From: Halomonas sp. McH1-25
Lineage (GTDB): Bacteria; Pseudomonadota; Gammaproteobacteria; Pseudomonadales; Halomonadaceae
Reading direction: 5' to 3'
Assembly: GCF_022348165.1 (NCBI RefSeq)
Contig: NZ_JAKRFI010000010.1
Coordinates: forward strand, 62,001-126,000
DNA: 64,000 bases
A program made the position numbers and the translations under genes. Shown piece by piece: positions 39,241 to 50,269 of the stretch; within the stretch, counting starts at the first letter, position 1, and every line of letters starts with the position of its first letter. The notes beneath the pieces are model-generated. The model saw only the letters and a program-made list of their open reading frames with translations, did not search any database and was not told the origin of the DNA.

Positions 39241-40713
39241 ATGCTGTCTTACTCTCGTCCCTGGATGGGCTACCTTGCCGCGCTGGCGGCCGGTGGCCTG
39301 ACCACGCTGACCTTCTCCCCCTTCGAACTCTGGTGGCTCGGTCCGCTTGCCGTGGGACTGATGTACATCGGTCTGCACGACCTGACGCCGGGACAGGCTG
39401 CCTTGCGCGGCTGGTGCTATGGTACGGCGCTGTTCGCTACGGGCACTTCGTGGATCTATGTATCGATCCACGATTATGGCTATACCGGCGTTCCGCTGGC
39501 GGTCTTCCTGACGGCCTTGTTCGCGGTGACTCTGGCCCTGTTCTATGCCGTGCCGTTCTGGCTCTATCGTCGTTTCACCGGGCCGCGGCTGGCCTTTCTC
39601 AGTTTTGCCGGGCTATGGGTAGTGGCCGAGGTCTTGCGGACTTATCTGTTCACCGGGTTTCCCTGGCTGCTACTCGGCAATGCCCACGTCGATTCGCCGC
39701 TGGCGCCGTTGGCGCCGATCGGCGGCGTGTATTTTCTTACCCTGGCCACGGCGCTGACCGGCACGCTGGGCGTGGAGTTGCTGCGCCGCCGCTGGTGGGC
39801 CGCCCTGCCCATCGCCGCGCTATGGCTGATTCCTCTGGCGCTGCCCCAGCAATGGACGACTCAGGGCAGCGCCTCGCCACGGGTCGCCCTGCTGCAAGGC
39901 AACCTTCCGCAGCTGATGAAATGGAGCGCCGAAGGGCAGCGCAACGCCGCCAATACCTATGCGTCGCTGACGCGCGAGCAGAGCGACGATGTCGAGCTGT
40001 TCATATGGCCGGAAACCGCCCTGCCCATGTTCCAAGAGCAGGCCATGCCGGTACTCGAGCGAATCCAGGCCACTCTGCCGCCCGAATCGGCCCTGCTCAC
40101 CGGTATCGTGCAACGCGACCCGCAAGGCCGCTACTACAATGCCGTGATCGGATTGGGCGATGTGCAGGGAGATTACCGCAAGGAACACCTGGTCCCGTTC
40201 GGTGAATACCTGCCGTTGGACAGCCTGCTGCGCGGCATCATCAATTTCTTCGATCTACCCATGTCGGACTTTACCGCCGGCGAGGCAGATCAAGCCCCGA
40301 TCCGGGCTGCGGGGCTGCGTATAGGCACGGCGATCTGCTACGAAATCATCTATCCGGGCCTGGTCGCCAACCGGGCTGAAGACGCCGATGTGCTGCTCAC
40401 CGTCTCCAATGACACCTGGTTCGGCGACTCCATCGGGCCGCTCCAACATCTGCAGATGGCCCGGCTACGCGCACTCGAGAACGGTCGTTATGTGATTCGG
40501 GCGACCAACAATGGCGTCACGGCGATCATCGATCCCCACGGCGAAGTGACTGCGCGCGCGCCGCGTTTCGAGACGACCAGCATCAGCGATGAAGTGTGGG
40601 CCATGCAAGGCCTGACCCCGTTCACACGGACCGGCAGTTGGCCAACTTGGCTGTTGGGCGCTCTGCTGATCGTCCCCGGGCTGCGTTGGCAGCGCAGCCG
40701 GTCGCGTTTCTAA
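39241..40713 (+). CDS. lnt: apolipoprotein N-acyltransferase
   Basis: Inner-membrane enzyme adding the third acyl chain to bacterial lipoproteins, needed for their export by Lol. 490 residues. About six N-terminal membrane helices (~10-205) precede a periplasmic nitrilase domain with the catalytic Glu in FIWPETALPMF (~259), Lys in YRKEHLVPFGEYLP and Cys in GTAICYEIIYPGL (~366). A last helix lies at the C-terminus. AAGGAG is 10 bases upstream of the ATG. It is the last gene of the miaB-lnt block. Confidence 0.98.
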   Translation: MLSYSRPWMGYLAALAAGGLTTLTFSPFELWWLGPLAVGLMYIGLHDLTPGQAALRGWCYGTALFATGTSWIYVSIHDYGYTGVPLAVFLTALFAVTLALFYAVPFWLYRRFTGPRLAFLSFAGLWVVAEVLRTYLFTGFPWLLLGNAHVDSPLAPLAPIGGVYFLTLATALTGTLGVELLRRRWWAALPIAALWLIPLALPQQWTTQGSASPRVALLQGNLPQLMKWSAEGQRNAANTYASLTREQSDDVELFIWPETALPMFQEQAMPVLERIQATLPPESALLTGIVQRDPQGRYYNAVIGLGDVQGDYRKEHLVPFGEYLPLDSLLRGIINFFDLPMSDFTAGEADQAPIRAAGLRIGTAICYEIIYPGLVANRAEDADVLLTVSNDTWFGDSIGPLQHLQMARLRALENGRYVIRATNNGVTAIIDPHGEVTARAPRFETTSISDEVWAMQGLTPFTRTGSWPTWLLGALLIVPGLRWQRSRSRF

Positions 40714-40718
40714 ACACG

Positions 40719-40749
40719 CCTGCCCGGATGTCTGTCGGCATCCGGGCAG
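40719..40749. terminator. terminator between lnt and ybeL
   Basis: CTGCCCGGATG (40720-40730), loop TCTGTCGG, CATCCGGGCAG (40739-40749). A perfect 11-bp GC-rich stem between converging stops. Confidence 0.75.
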
Positions 40750-40753
40750 CCTG

Positions 40754-41263
40754 TCAAGGTGACGGCGCACGCTCGAAATAGCGGTGGCCACACTGGTGAC
40801 AGGGATCCAATCGCGTCACGTGTTCGAGCACTACGTTGGCGCCGCAGTGCACGCAGGCCATACGCCCCGGTGCTGCGATCTCGCCTTCGACATAGTCGGC
40901 ACGCGATGCCTCGAGATCGTCGACGAGTTGCTCGCGCTCGATCACGCTGCGATCGGCGACCGAGAACAGGGCATCGGTGATCTTGCGCGACAGCACGCTG
41001 AGGTCGATCCCCAGCCAACTGGCCACCCCCGTCCCGCCAGCCGCCAGATAGCGCCTCAGATCCTTTAGGTCGCGCTCGACCCAGGTGCGTAACAGCGCCA
41101 TCTCGTCCTTGGTGAATTCCTCGACCTCGGTTTCGAAGGCGACGGCCTCGTCGAGGTCGCGCTGCAGATTGTCCCAGGAGAGCTCATCGGCGCCGTCCTT
41201 CATTCTCGACAGGACGCGCTCGTAGGCATCCCTCAATCGATGTTCACGTTGCTGCTCACTCAT
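40754..41263 (-). CDS. ybeL: YbeL-family zinc ribbon protein (DUF1451)
   Basis: 169-residue cytoplasmic protein. The N-terminal two thirds are helical and highly charged, with LSWDNLQRDLDEAVAFETE and FTKDEMALLRTWVERDL. A C-terminal zinc ribbon has ACVHCGA and PCHQCGHRYF, supplying four Cys. This matches the YbeL family, found near lnt/leuS in other gammaproteobacteria; its function is unknown. Confidence 0.9.
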   Translation of the reverse strand: MSEQQREHRLRDAYERVLSRMKDGADELSWDNLQRDLDEAVAFETEVEEFTKDEMALLRTWVERDLKDLRRYLAAGGTGVASWLGIDLSVLSRKITDALFSVADRSVIEREQLVDDLEASRADYVEGEIAAPGRMACVHCGANVVLEHVTRLDPCHQCGHRYFERAPSP

Positions 41264-41451
41264 GGCGCGCGCTCCTTATCGAGTCATACCGATGACCGGT
41301 TTCCGCCAAGCCATGCGCCGGTCTCGATCCCGGTCACACCGGCCACCTCTGTCGGGCCTATCTGCAGAGAGGCGTCTAGGGTATCCTTTAGCCCTATGGA
41401 AACGCTGTCAACGCTCATCCCCTTCACATGTTTTAACATAGTGCGCAGGCG

Positions 41452-41512
41452 GGTGTTATCGCTATCGTCGTCAGGTTCTTAACCTCGGGTCGACTAAAGA
41501 ACCGATAACGCC
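41452..41512 (+). promoter_or_regulatory. structured leader upstream of leuS
   Basis: The 304-bp gap between ybeL and leuS (41264-41567) has no gene. It contains a nested inverted repeat: GGTGTTATCG (41452-41461) can pair with CGATAACGCC (41503-41512), and inside it GGTTCTT (41474-41480) with AAGAACC (41497-41503). The distance from the structure to the leuS ATG is 55 bp, so it would lie in the leader if transcription starts further upstream. No Leu-rich leader peptide or U-run terminator was seen. Confidence 0.45.
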
Positions 41513-41534
41513 GGACAGTGCCGCCAGTCGGTAA

Positions 41535-44153
<2,619 letters not shown>

Positions 44154-44230
44154 AGGAAATACTGTCTAAATGCCTGCGCGTGCCAATTTATCCAGCATTT
44201 CCTGCATACTTGGGTATCAAGGAGCGGTCC

Positions 44231-44731
44231 ATGAAGCGCCGAACTTTTCTCGCTCGTTCTCTCGTCGCCCTGGGCGTTGGTGTCGCCGGCAGCACTCTGG
44301 CCGGCTGCGGCTTTCATCTGCGCGGGACGCAGCGACAACCGCTGGCCTTCGATGCCGTGGATCTGGAAGCGCCGGTATCGCTGCTGACAGACGAAGTGAC
44401 CCGCACCCTGGAGAACGCCGGCGTCACTCTGTCGGATCGTGCGCCTTTGATTCTCAATCTGGGTGACGAACGGGTCGAAGACGTTTCTCTACGCGGCGGC
44501 GATCTGATCAACGACGAGATCGAGCTGCGCATGACTGCGCCCTACTCCGTGCAGCGGCGTAGCGACAGCGCCTATCTGGTTGCCCAGGGGCAGCTGGAAT
44601 CGGCCACGACCTATCTCGTCAACAGTGACGACCCTCTGGTGCGCGATGAACTGCAGGCCAATGCGCTGGCTGAGCTGCGCGATGACCTGGCCCGTCAGCT
44701 TCTCGCCCGACTGAGTACGCTCACGCCATGA
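44231..44731 (+). CDS. lptE: LPS-assembly lipoprotein LptE
   Basis: Outer-membrane lipoprotein that plugs LptD and helps insert lipopolysaccharide. The ATG at 44231 follows GGAGCGG; 166 residues. The signal peptide carries a twin-Arg-like RRTFLARS and a lipobox LAGC, then the characteristic GFHLRG. The C-terminal NALAELRDDLARQLLARL helix is typical. It sits between leuS and holA, as in E. coli, and its stop overlaps the holA start (ATGA). Confidence 0.95.
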   Translation: MKRRTFLARSLVALGVGVAGSTLAGCGFHLRGTQRQPLAFDAVDLEAPVSLLTDEVTRTLENAGVTLSDRAPLILNLGDERVEDVSLRGGDLINDEIELRMTAPYSVQRRSDSAYLVAQGQLESATTYLVNSDDPLVRDELQANALAELRDDLARQLLARLSTLTP

Positions 44732-45786
44732 AGGTGTTTCCCGACAAGCTCCCGGAGGCCATAGCCAAGCGCCTGCCGCCGGTCGTGATCGTGGCCGGGG
44801 ACGAGCCGCTGATCCACATGGAGGCCTGCGACGCCGTTCGCGCCGCTGCCCGCGAACAGGGCGTCGAGGAGCGCGAGATACTGCATGTCGAGAATGGCTT
44901 TCAATGGGGCCGACTGACCGAATCTGCCGCGAGCATGTCTCTGTTCGCCACGAGTAAGCTCATCGAGTTGAGGCTCGGCGATCAGTCTCCAGGCCAGGAA
45001 GGCAGCAAGGTACTCGAAGCCTACGCCTTACAGGCCAAGGAGAGCGACAACATCCTGCTGGTCTCCGCGGCTCGCCTGGACCGCAAGCAGCAACAGAGCA
45101 AGTGGTTCAAAGCCCTCGACAAGCTTGGTCTGTTCGTCCCCGTGTGGCCGGTCGATCACCAGCGATTGGGCTTCTGGATGCGCGACCGGGCGACACGCCA
45201 CGGCCTGCAACTGGACATGGACGCCGCGCGTCTGTTGGGTGAACGCACCGAGGGCAACCTGCTGGCCGCCGATCAGGAACTGCAGAAGCTTGCCCTGATC
45301 CTGCCTCCCGGGGCCCGCCTGAACACGGAGGCCATCGCGTCCGGTGTCGAGGACAGTGCCCGCTACGATGTCTTCACGCTGACCGATGCCTGCCTGCGCG
45401 GCGAACGCGAGCGTAGCGTACGCATCGTCCAGGGGCTGCGCGGCGAAGGTATCGAAGCGCCGGTGGTACTTTGGGCATTGACTCGTGAACTGCGTACCCT
45501 GCTCTCGCTGCAACTGCATCTCGACCAGGGCCAGAGCCTCGAGCATGCCTGCAAGGCGCAGCGTCCGATGATCCCCGACAAACGTCGCCCTAACTACCAG
45601 CAGGCGCTATCCCGCCTGCCCCATCGGCGCCTTCATAAGTTGTTGCTGTTCTCCCAGCGCATCGATCTGGCCATCAAGGGCGGCATCGAGCTGCCCGTCT
45701 GGGACGCGCTGAACGACCTGGCGCTGACCCTGGCCGGTGGCCGCGGGTTGCTCGCCGAGTTGCCACATGCCTATCGCATCGCTTGA
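44728..45786 (+). CDS. holA: DNA polymerase III subunit delta
   Basis: Clamp-loader wrench subunit that opens the beta sliding clamp. 352 residues. The N-terminal region reads VVIVAGDEPLIHMEACDAVR and SMSLFATSKLIELRL (the beta-binding segment), followed by NILLVSAARLDRKQQQSKW. The C-terminal collar domain contains RYDVFTLTDACLRGE and LWALTRELRTLLSL. It is translationally coupled to lptE and converges on the ebo cluster. Confidence 0.96.
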   Translation: MKVFPDKLPEAIAKRLPPVVIVAGDEPLIHMEACDAVRAAAREQGVEEREILHVENGFQWGRLTESAASMSLFATSKLIELRLGDQSPGQEGSKVLEAYALQAKESDNILLVSAARLDRKQQQSKWFKALDKLGLFVPVWPVDHQRLGFWMRDRATRHGLQLDMDAARLLGERTEGNLLAADQELQKLALILPPGARLNTEAIASGVEDSARYDVFTLTDACLRGERERSVRIVQGLRGEGIEAPVVLWALTRELRTLLSLQLHLDQGQSLEHACKAQRPMIPDKRRPNYQQALSRLPHRRLHKLLLFSQRIDLAIKGGIELPVWDALNDLALTLAGGRGLLAELPHAYRIA

Positions 45787-45812
45787 GAGCGTTTCGCCTG
45801 GCCTATGGCAAC

Positions 45813-46733
45813 TCACTCGATCAGCAAACTGTCGCCACGCTGCTTGCCGGGCGCGTCGATACGTGGCTCTCGCCCACCGCGCAGGATAGAATTGCCCTCG
45901 AAGAGCGTACGCTGGTCGATACCCGGCGGGTCCAGCCAGTCTGACTCGCGTATCTGGCCACTCTTGCCATAGACTTCGAGGGCATTGGCGTAGGTCACCT
46001 TGCGGATCGTCTCTTCATCGATGCCATGCTGACGAGCCAGTTGCGCCGTCTTGGCCACACCCAGGCAATCCGAAATACCCCAATCGCACGCGCTGTCGAC
46101 GATGATGCGATCCCCCCCGTACTGCTTGAGCAATTCGACCATGCGGGCATTGCCCATCTTGGTGGAAGGATAGATGGAGAAGCCCGCCCAGAATCCTCTG
46201 TTCAGCGTCTCGGCCACGGTCTCCTCGTTGTTGTGATCGATCACCACCCAGGAAGGATCGACGCCCATCTCCTCGCAGACATCCATGGAACGCGACGTGC
46301 CGCGCTTCTTGTCGCGATGGGGCGTATGCACCATGACCGGCAGCTGCAAGTCCCTGGCCAGCGCCAGCTGAGCGCGAAAGTACTTGTCTTCCAGCGCGGT
46401 CTGCTCGTCGTAGCCGATCTCGCCGATGGCAACGACGCCTTCTTTCAGGGCGAAACGTGGCAACCATTCCATCACCCCTTCGGCCAACTCTTCGTTGTTG
46501 GCCTCCTTGGAATTGAGGCCGACCGTGCAATAGTGCCGGATACCGAACTGTCCTGCGCGGAAGCGCTCCCAGCCGACGATGGATGACAGGTAATCGACAT
46601 AGGTGCCGACGAAGGTCCTGGGCTGCCCCACCCAGAACGCCGGCTCGATCAACGCCACGACACCGGCCGCTGCCATGGCCTCGTAATCGTCGGTGGTACG
46701 CGAAATCATGTGGGCATGTGGATCGATGTACAT
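45813..46733 (-). CDS. eboB: EboB: TatD-like metal-dependent hydrolase of the ebo cluster
   Basis: TIM-barrel hydrolase of the TatD superfamily; in the ebo set this member is a stand-alone enzyme of unknown substrate. The ATG at 46733 starts one base after the eboA stop, giving MYIDPHAHM and 306 residues; the in-frame start 14 codons upstream lies within eboA. Metal ligands visible are DPHAH at residues 4-8, GEIGYDEQT, MVHTPH and the final Asp in VDSACDWG. An unusual WVVIDHNNEETVAETLNRGF segment replaces the common TatD H-x-F motif. It is coupled to eboA. Confidence 0.87.
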   Translation of the reverse strand: MYIDPHAHMISRTTDDYEAMAAAGVVALIEPAFWVGQPRTFVGTYVDYLSSIVGWERFRAGQFGIRHYCTVGLNSKEANNEELAEGVMEWLPRFALKEGVVAIGEIGYDEQTALEDKYFRAQLALARDLQLPVMVHTPHRDKKRGTSRSMDVCEEMGVDPSWVVIDHNNEETVAETLNRGFWAGFSIYPSTKMGNARMVELLKQYGGDRIIVDSACDWGISDCLGVAKTAQLARQHGIDEETIRKVTYANALEVYGKSGQIRESDWLDPPGIDQRTLFEGNSILRGGREPRIDAPGKQRGDSLLIE

Positions 46734-46734
46734 G

Positions 46735-47601
46735 TCAGGCCGCCTCGCTTTGCAGAAGGTTGTTCCAGTCGACACGCCCCTCTTTCACGAGGCGGGCCGC
46801 TTCAGGCGTTGTCTCCAGCAGCGCGCGAGCCTGGGCCGATGAGTTCGCCGCCAGGGCCAACACGGCCGCCTTGCGCTCTATCTCGGTGCCCGAAAGCACA
46901 CGCTCGAGATCGCCGACTGCATTCAGGGAGTCGATGAATGGCCCGACGCAACGCCAAAGCTCCGGCGACACGGCACGCCCGGCCGCCCAACGCTCGTGGG
47001 CATAGTCGAGCAGGATACGCGCCAGTTCGGGATTGGCTCGCTCGTCGATGCCAATGATCGGCGCAAGGCGGCTATCGACGAAAAGCGCCTTGAGTACCAT
47101 GTGGTTCCAGCGGTGCTCGTCGAAGTGGTCCCGGGGATAGGGGTTGGCGTGGGCGATCGACTCGAAGACCGTACGCATGTTGGAACGCAGCCCTTCGCCG
47201 ACGTCGAAAGCGAGCGACTCAGGCTGCGGATAGAGCGGTAGCCCCCGATACAGCGCAATCGTCTCGCCGGCATCTGCCGTACGTCGCAAGTCCTTGAAGG
47301 TCTCAGCGAAGGGGCGTGTTCCCTGGAAGCCCACCAAGGCTGCTACCCTCGCCGCACCGTCGATACTCCAGCCCTGGGGCCGCCAGCCGGCCCTCGCCTG
47401 CTCCGCCCGTTGAAGATCGAGCGCAGTCAGAGCCAGGTCTTGCTTACCCAGAACGCGCGGAATCAGGCCCATGAAAACATGCAGCTCCTGCTCACTTGCA
47501 CCTGCGGAAAGCGAGTCCAACTGGGACGTAAACCAGGCGCCCTCGCTCCCCGCCTGGCGCAGAATCCATTCGCTCAATAAATCGATGGGTGCTGTAGTCA
47601 T
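46735..47601 (-). CDS. eboA: EboA-domain protein
   Basis: A 288-residue, largely helical cytoplasmic protein of the EboA family, with no known enzymatic motif. Recognisable family stretches are WSIDGAARVAALV, YRGLPLYPQPE, GLRSNMRTVFESIAHANPYP, DEHRWNHMVLKALFV and RANPELARILLDYAHERWAAG. EboA is the least understood member of the ebo set; a scaffold or binding role is only a guess. GGGAG precedes the ATG. It is the first gene of the eboAB unit and divergent from eboF; an operator-like palindrome lies 19-34 bp upstream. Confidence 0.9.
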   Translation of the reverse strand: MTTAPIDLLSEWILRQAGSEGAWFTSQLDSLSAGASEQELHVFMGLIPRVLGKQDLALTALDLQRAEQARAGWRPQGWSIDGAARVAALVGFQGTRPFAETFKDLRRTADAGETIALYRGLPLYPQPESLAFDVGEGLRSNMRTVFESIAHANPYPRDHFDEHRWNHMVLKALFVDSRLAPIIGIDERANPELARILLDYAHERWAAGRAVSPELWRCVGPFIDSLNAVGDLERVLSGTEIERKAAVLALAANSSAQARALLETTPEAARLVKEGRVDWNNLLQSEAA

Positions 47602-47874
47602 CGCTGGCTCCCGGCCTTTTTGTCATGCTTGACAAGCTATCGGCTAATGAGCGGATTCCCAATATCATTTCGCTAGCGTTTTGTGGGCAGGCAAGTGAAT
47701 CATTTCTAAATTCGTGGGGAGTGATTATCTAATTTTCATTTAATTACATAAAATAACAATTTTATTAATTTGATTTCATTTCTTTGAAACTCTGTTGAGC
47801 CAGCCGGTCTTCCTTGCTAATTATCGGTTATTACCATGACCGACAATAACCTACAAAAAGCACAGGATGGCAGG
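47602..47874. promoter_or_regulatory. divergent eboA/eboF control region
   Basis: A 273-bp gap without a gene. The 47690-47790 part is strikingly AT-rich against high-GC surroundings. Close to eboA is a perfect inverted repeat TTGTCA-TGCT-TGACAA (47620-47635), and further in CGCTAGCG (47671-47678). Their placement between the two start codons suggests regulator binding and an AT-rich promoter, but -35/-10 pairs cannot be fixed by eye. Confidence 0.55.
47620..47635. promoter_or_regulatory. 16-bp palindrome, candidate operator for eboAB
   Basis: TTGTCA (47620-47625), TGCT, TGACAA (47630-47635): a perfect 6-4-6 inverted repeat, 19 bp upstream of the eboA ATG and just ahead of its ribosome site. 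Its size and symmetry fit a dimeric repressor site. I did not see a second copy upstream of the other ebo genes. Confidence 0.5.
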
Positions 47875-49320
47875 ATGCATAAGACGCTCGTGATTCTTGT
47901 AGTCGGCCTTTCGCCCCGCCTGGTGGGCAAGTACACCCCAAATCTCTCGGCGCTGGCGGGCCAGGGAGGACTGAGGCCCTTGAACACGGTAACGCCTGCC
48001 GTGACATGCAGCGTTCAGTCCACCCTGGTTACCGGGCTGCCCCCTGCCGGGCATGGCGCAGTCGCCAACGGTTGGTATTTTCGTGATTTGTCCGAGGTCT
48101 GGCTGTGGCGGCAATCCAACCGACTGATCGCCGGCGAAAAGCTATGGGAGGCTGGCAAGAAACTGGATCCCTCGTTCACCTGCGCCAAGCTCTTCTGGTG
48201 GTACAACATGTATTCCAGCGCCGACTGGAGTGCAACGCCACGGCCCATGTACCCGGCCAATGGCCGCAAGATTCCGGACCACTACACCTACCCACCCGAG
48301 TTGCATGACGAACTCGATGACAAGCTTGGGCAGTTTCCGCTGTTCACGTTTTGGGGCCCTGTCGCCGATCTGACCTCGAGTCGCTGGATCGCCGATGCCA
48401 CTCGGCACGTCATGGACACTCGCGACCCGACACTGACCCTCACCTACCTGCCCCACCTCGATTACAACCTGCAGCGCCTGGGTCCCGACCTCGACCATCC
48501 CGAACTTCAGCGCGACCTGCTGGACATCGATGCGTTGTGTGGCGAGCTGATCGATGACGCCCGACGCGATGGCCGGCGTGTGATTGTGGTATCGGAGTAC
48601 GGCATCACGCCGGTCGACGAGGCGATCCACATCAATCGTGTCCTGCGCCGGGCCGGGTTGCTGGCCGTGCGCAACGAACGGGGTCGCGAGCAACTCGATC
48701 CTGGAGCCTCGCAAGCCTTTGCCGTCGCCGACCACCAGGTTGCCCACGTCTACGTCCAGAACCCCGACCGGGTGGCCAGGGTCCGGGCGTTGCTGGAAGA
48801 GATCGACGGCATCGAGGCCGTCTGGGGCGAGACCGAAAAACGCGCCAATGGACTCGATCATCCCAATGCCGGCGAGTTGGTGGCGGTTTCCCAGGCGGAT
48901 CGCTGGTTCAGTTACTACTACTGGCTGGACGATGCCCACGCTCCCGACTATGCCCGCACCGTGGACATTCACCGCAAGCCCGGTTACGACCCCGTCGAGC
49001 TGTTCTTCGACCCGAAGCTCCGTTGGCCCAAGCTGTCGGCGGGCTGGCGCGTAGCCAAGCGCAAGCTGGGCATGCGGCAATTGCTCGACGTCATCTCCTT
49101 GAACGCCACCGCACTGGTCAAGGGCTCGCATGGGCGTGTTACCGATGATCCGGAAGATGGGCCGCTGGTGATTTCCTCGGAAGCGGCTCTGCTACCGGAG
49201 GGCCCGGTTGAAGCGACGCAATTCAAGGCGTTGACGCTCGCACATGTCTTCGAAGACACCACCCAAATGTCGGCGGCCGAAAATCCCGCCCTCCAGCCCG
49301 AACGGCCCCTTGCCAAGTGA
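47875..49320 (+). CDS. eboF: EboF: alkaline-phosphatase-superfamily (nucleotide pyrophosphatase-like) protein
   Basis: Type I phosphodiesterase/nucleotide-pyrophosphatase-fold protein of the ebo set. The ATG at 47875 has AGGAT seven bases upstream and gives MHKTLVILVVGLSP, 481 residues; an ATG at 47836 is in frame but lacks a ribosome site. The nucleophile region PAVTCSVQSTLVTG (Thr) is intact, followed by HGAVANGWYFRDLSEVW. Other canonical metal positions differ: VVGLS in place of the first Asp motif, YLPHLDYNLQRLG, SEYGI in place of the usual DHG, and VADHQVAH. Catalysis may be altered. No signal peptide is evident. It converges on eboC. Confidence 0.87.
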   Translation: MHKTLVILVVGLSPRLVGKYTPNLSALAGQGGLRPLNTVTPAVTCSVQSTLVTGLPPAGHGAVANGWYFRDLSEVWLWRQSNRLIAGEKLWEAGKKLDPSFTCAKLFWWYNMYSSADWSATPRPMYPANGRKIPDHYTYPPELHDELDDKLGQFPLFTFWGPVADLTSSRWIADATRHVMDTRDPTLTLTYLPHLDYNLQRLGPDLDHPELQRDLLDIDALCGELIDDARRDGRRVIVVSEYGITPVDEAIHINRVLRRAGLLAVRNERGREQLDPGASQAFAVADHQVAHVYVQNPDRVARVRALLEEIDGIEAVWGETEKRANGLDHPNAGELVAVSQADRWFSYYYWLDDAHAPDYARTVDIHRKPGYDPVELFFDPKLRWPKLSAGWRVAKRKLGMRQLLDVISLNATALVKGSHGRVTDDPEDGPLVISSEAALLPEGPVEATQFKALTLAHVFEDTTQMSAAENPALQPERPLAK

Positions 49321-49333
49321 CAGCCAAGTGACA
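49312..49333 (+). repeat. 11-bp tandem duplication across the eboF stop codon
   Basis: GCCAAGTGACA occurs at 49312-49322 and again directly at 49323-49333. The first copy contains the eboF stop TGA (49318-49320). This looks like a small slippage duplication that leaves the coding end unchanged. Confidence 0.85.
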
Positions 49334-49334
49334 C

Positions 49335-49374
49335 GCCCTGCCGCCAGACCGCTGCATTGGTCCGACGGCAGGGC
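49335..49374. terminator. terminator between converging eboF and eboC
   Basis: GCCCTGCCG (49335-49343) pairs with CGGCAGGGC (49366-49374). Inside, GACC pairs with GGTC after a 3x3 internal loop. A long stable stem in the right place; T-runs are poor. Confidence 0.7.
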
Positions 49375-49390
49375 ATGGATTGGTGGGCAC

Positions 49391-50269
49391 TCAAGTGCCT
49401 GAGACTAGCCGTTGCAAGCCTAGCGTGAGCCCGAATGCCGCGACCGCCAGCCAGGCCAGGCTATCCGCCCCCAGCGAGCCGATCAGGCCGGCATCGAACA
49501 GCGCGATCCCGGCAATCAGTCCGACCACGGCTCGAGATACGTCGCCGGCCTGGCGGCGAAAAAGCCAGCGCAGTGACCAGGCCATCCATAGCAGGTACAG
49601 CGCCAGCAAGATGGCCGTGGTCCAGTCCGTGACGCGCGTCGCGAGAATCACGCCGGGAACGGCCAGAACCGCCAGCGGCCACGCGGCCCCCATACGATCA
49701 TAGGCCTCCTGACGGGCTGCGTAGGTCAGCCCGACGACATGACAGAACAGGCCCAGGGCAGCGATCAGTGTCCAGCCAGTGATTCCCCCTCCTGCCGCGA
49801 GCGCTGCCGTCACGTAGGTAAGCAGACGGCAGACGCCCATGATGACGGGTCCCAAGGCCGTGCGTTTGTGACACCAGTTGTACGCCACGATGGCCGCGAT
49901 CAGCGCCATGCCGGAGAGCCCAGCGGCCGCTCCCAGCGTAAACAGCAGCAAAACGCCGCACCCGAGCATGACCGAGCCACTGGCGGCCACTGTGGAACGC
50001 GTAACCTCCCCCATCGGAATCGGGCGGTCGGCACGCTCCCGCGCATCGATCGCCGCATCGAAGGCATCGTTGAGATACATGCCACCGACATAGAACAGCG
50101 AAAGCGCCACCAGGACGAGCCACAGGCCCGATGTCGGCGCCATCCCCATCGACAGTAGCCAGCCTGCCAACCCATTCGTCCATACCGTCGGCAGATTGGA
50201 AATCCGCCCCAGCCGCAGCCAGAGTCGCCAATTCAAGCCAACCTCTCTGCCACCCAGCGCAGTTCGCAT
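49391..50269 (-). CDS. eboC: EboC: UbiA-like prenyltransferase homologue
   Basis: Integral membrane protein of the UbiA superfamily, 292 residues with about eight or nine helices. GRISNLPTVWTNGLAGWLL opens the first helix, and the Asp-rich prenyl-diphosphate motif N67-D68-x2-D71-x3-D75 (NDAFDAAIDARERADRPIP) is intact. The second Asp-rich motif of true UbiA enzymes is not obvious; TYAARQEAYDRMG is in its place. The ATG at 50269 has a perfect AGGAGG eight bases upstream and overlaps the end of eboE by 37 bp; a TTG at 50236 is an alternative. Last gene of the eboDEC run. Confidence 0.88.
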   Translation of the reverse strand: MRTALGGREVGLNWRLWLRLGRISNLPTVWTNGLAGWLLSMGMAPTSGLWLVLVALSLFYVGGMYLNDAFDAAIDARERADRPIPMGEVTRSTVAASGSVMLGCGVLLLFTLGAAAGLSGMALIAAIVAYNWCHKRTALGPVIMGVCRLLTYVTAALAAGGGITGWTLIAALGLFCHVVGLTYAARQEAYDRMGAAWPLAVLAVPGVILATRVTDWTTAILLALYLLWMAWSLRWLFRRQAGDVSRAVVGLIAGIALFDAGLIGSLGADSLAWLAVAAFGLTLGLQRLVSGT

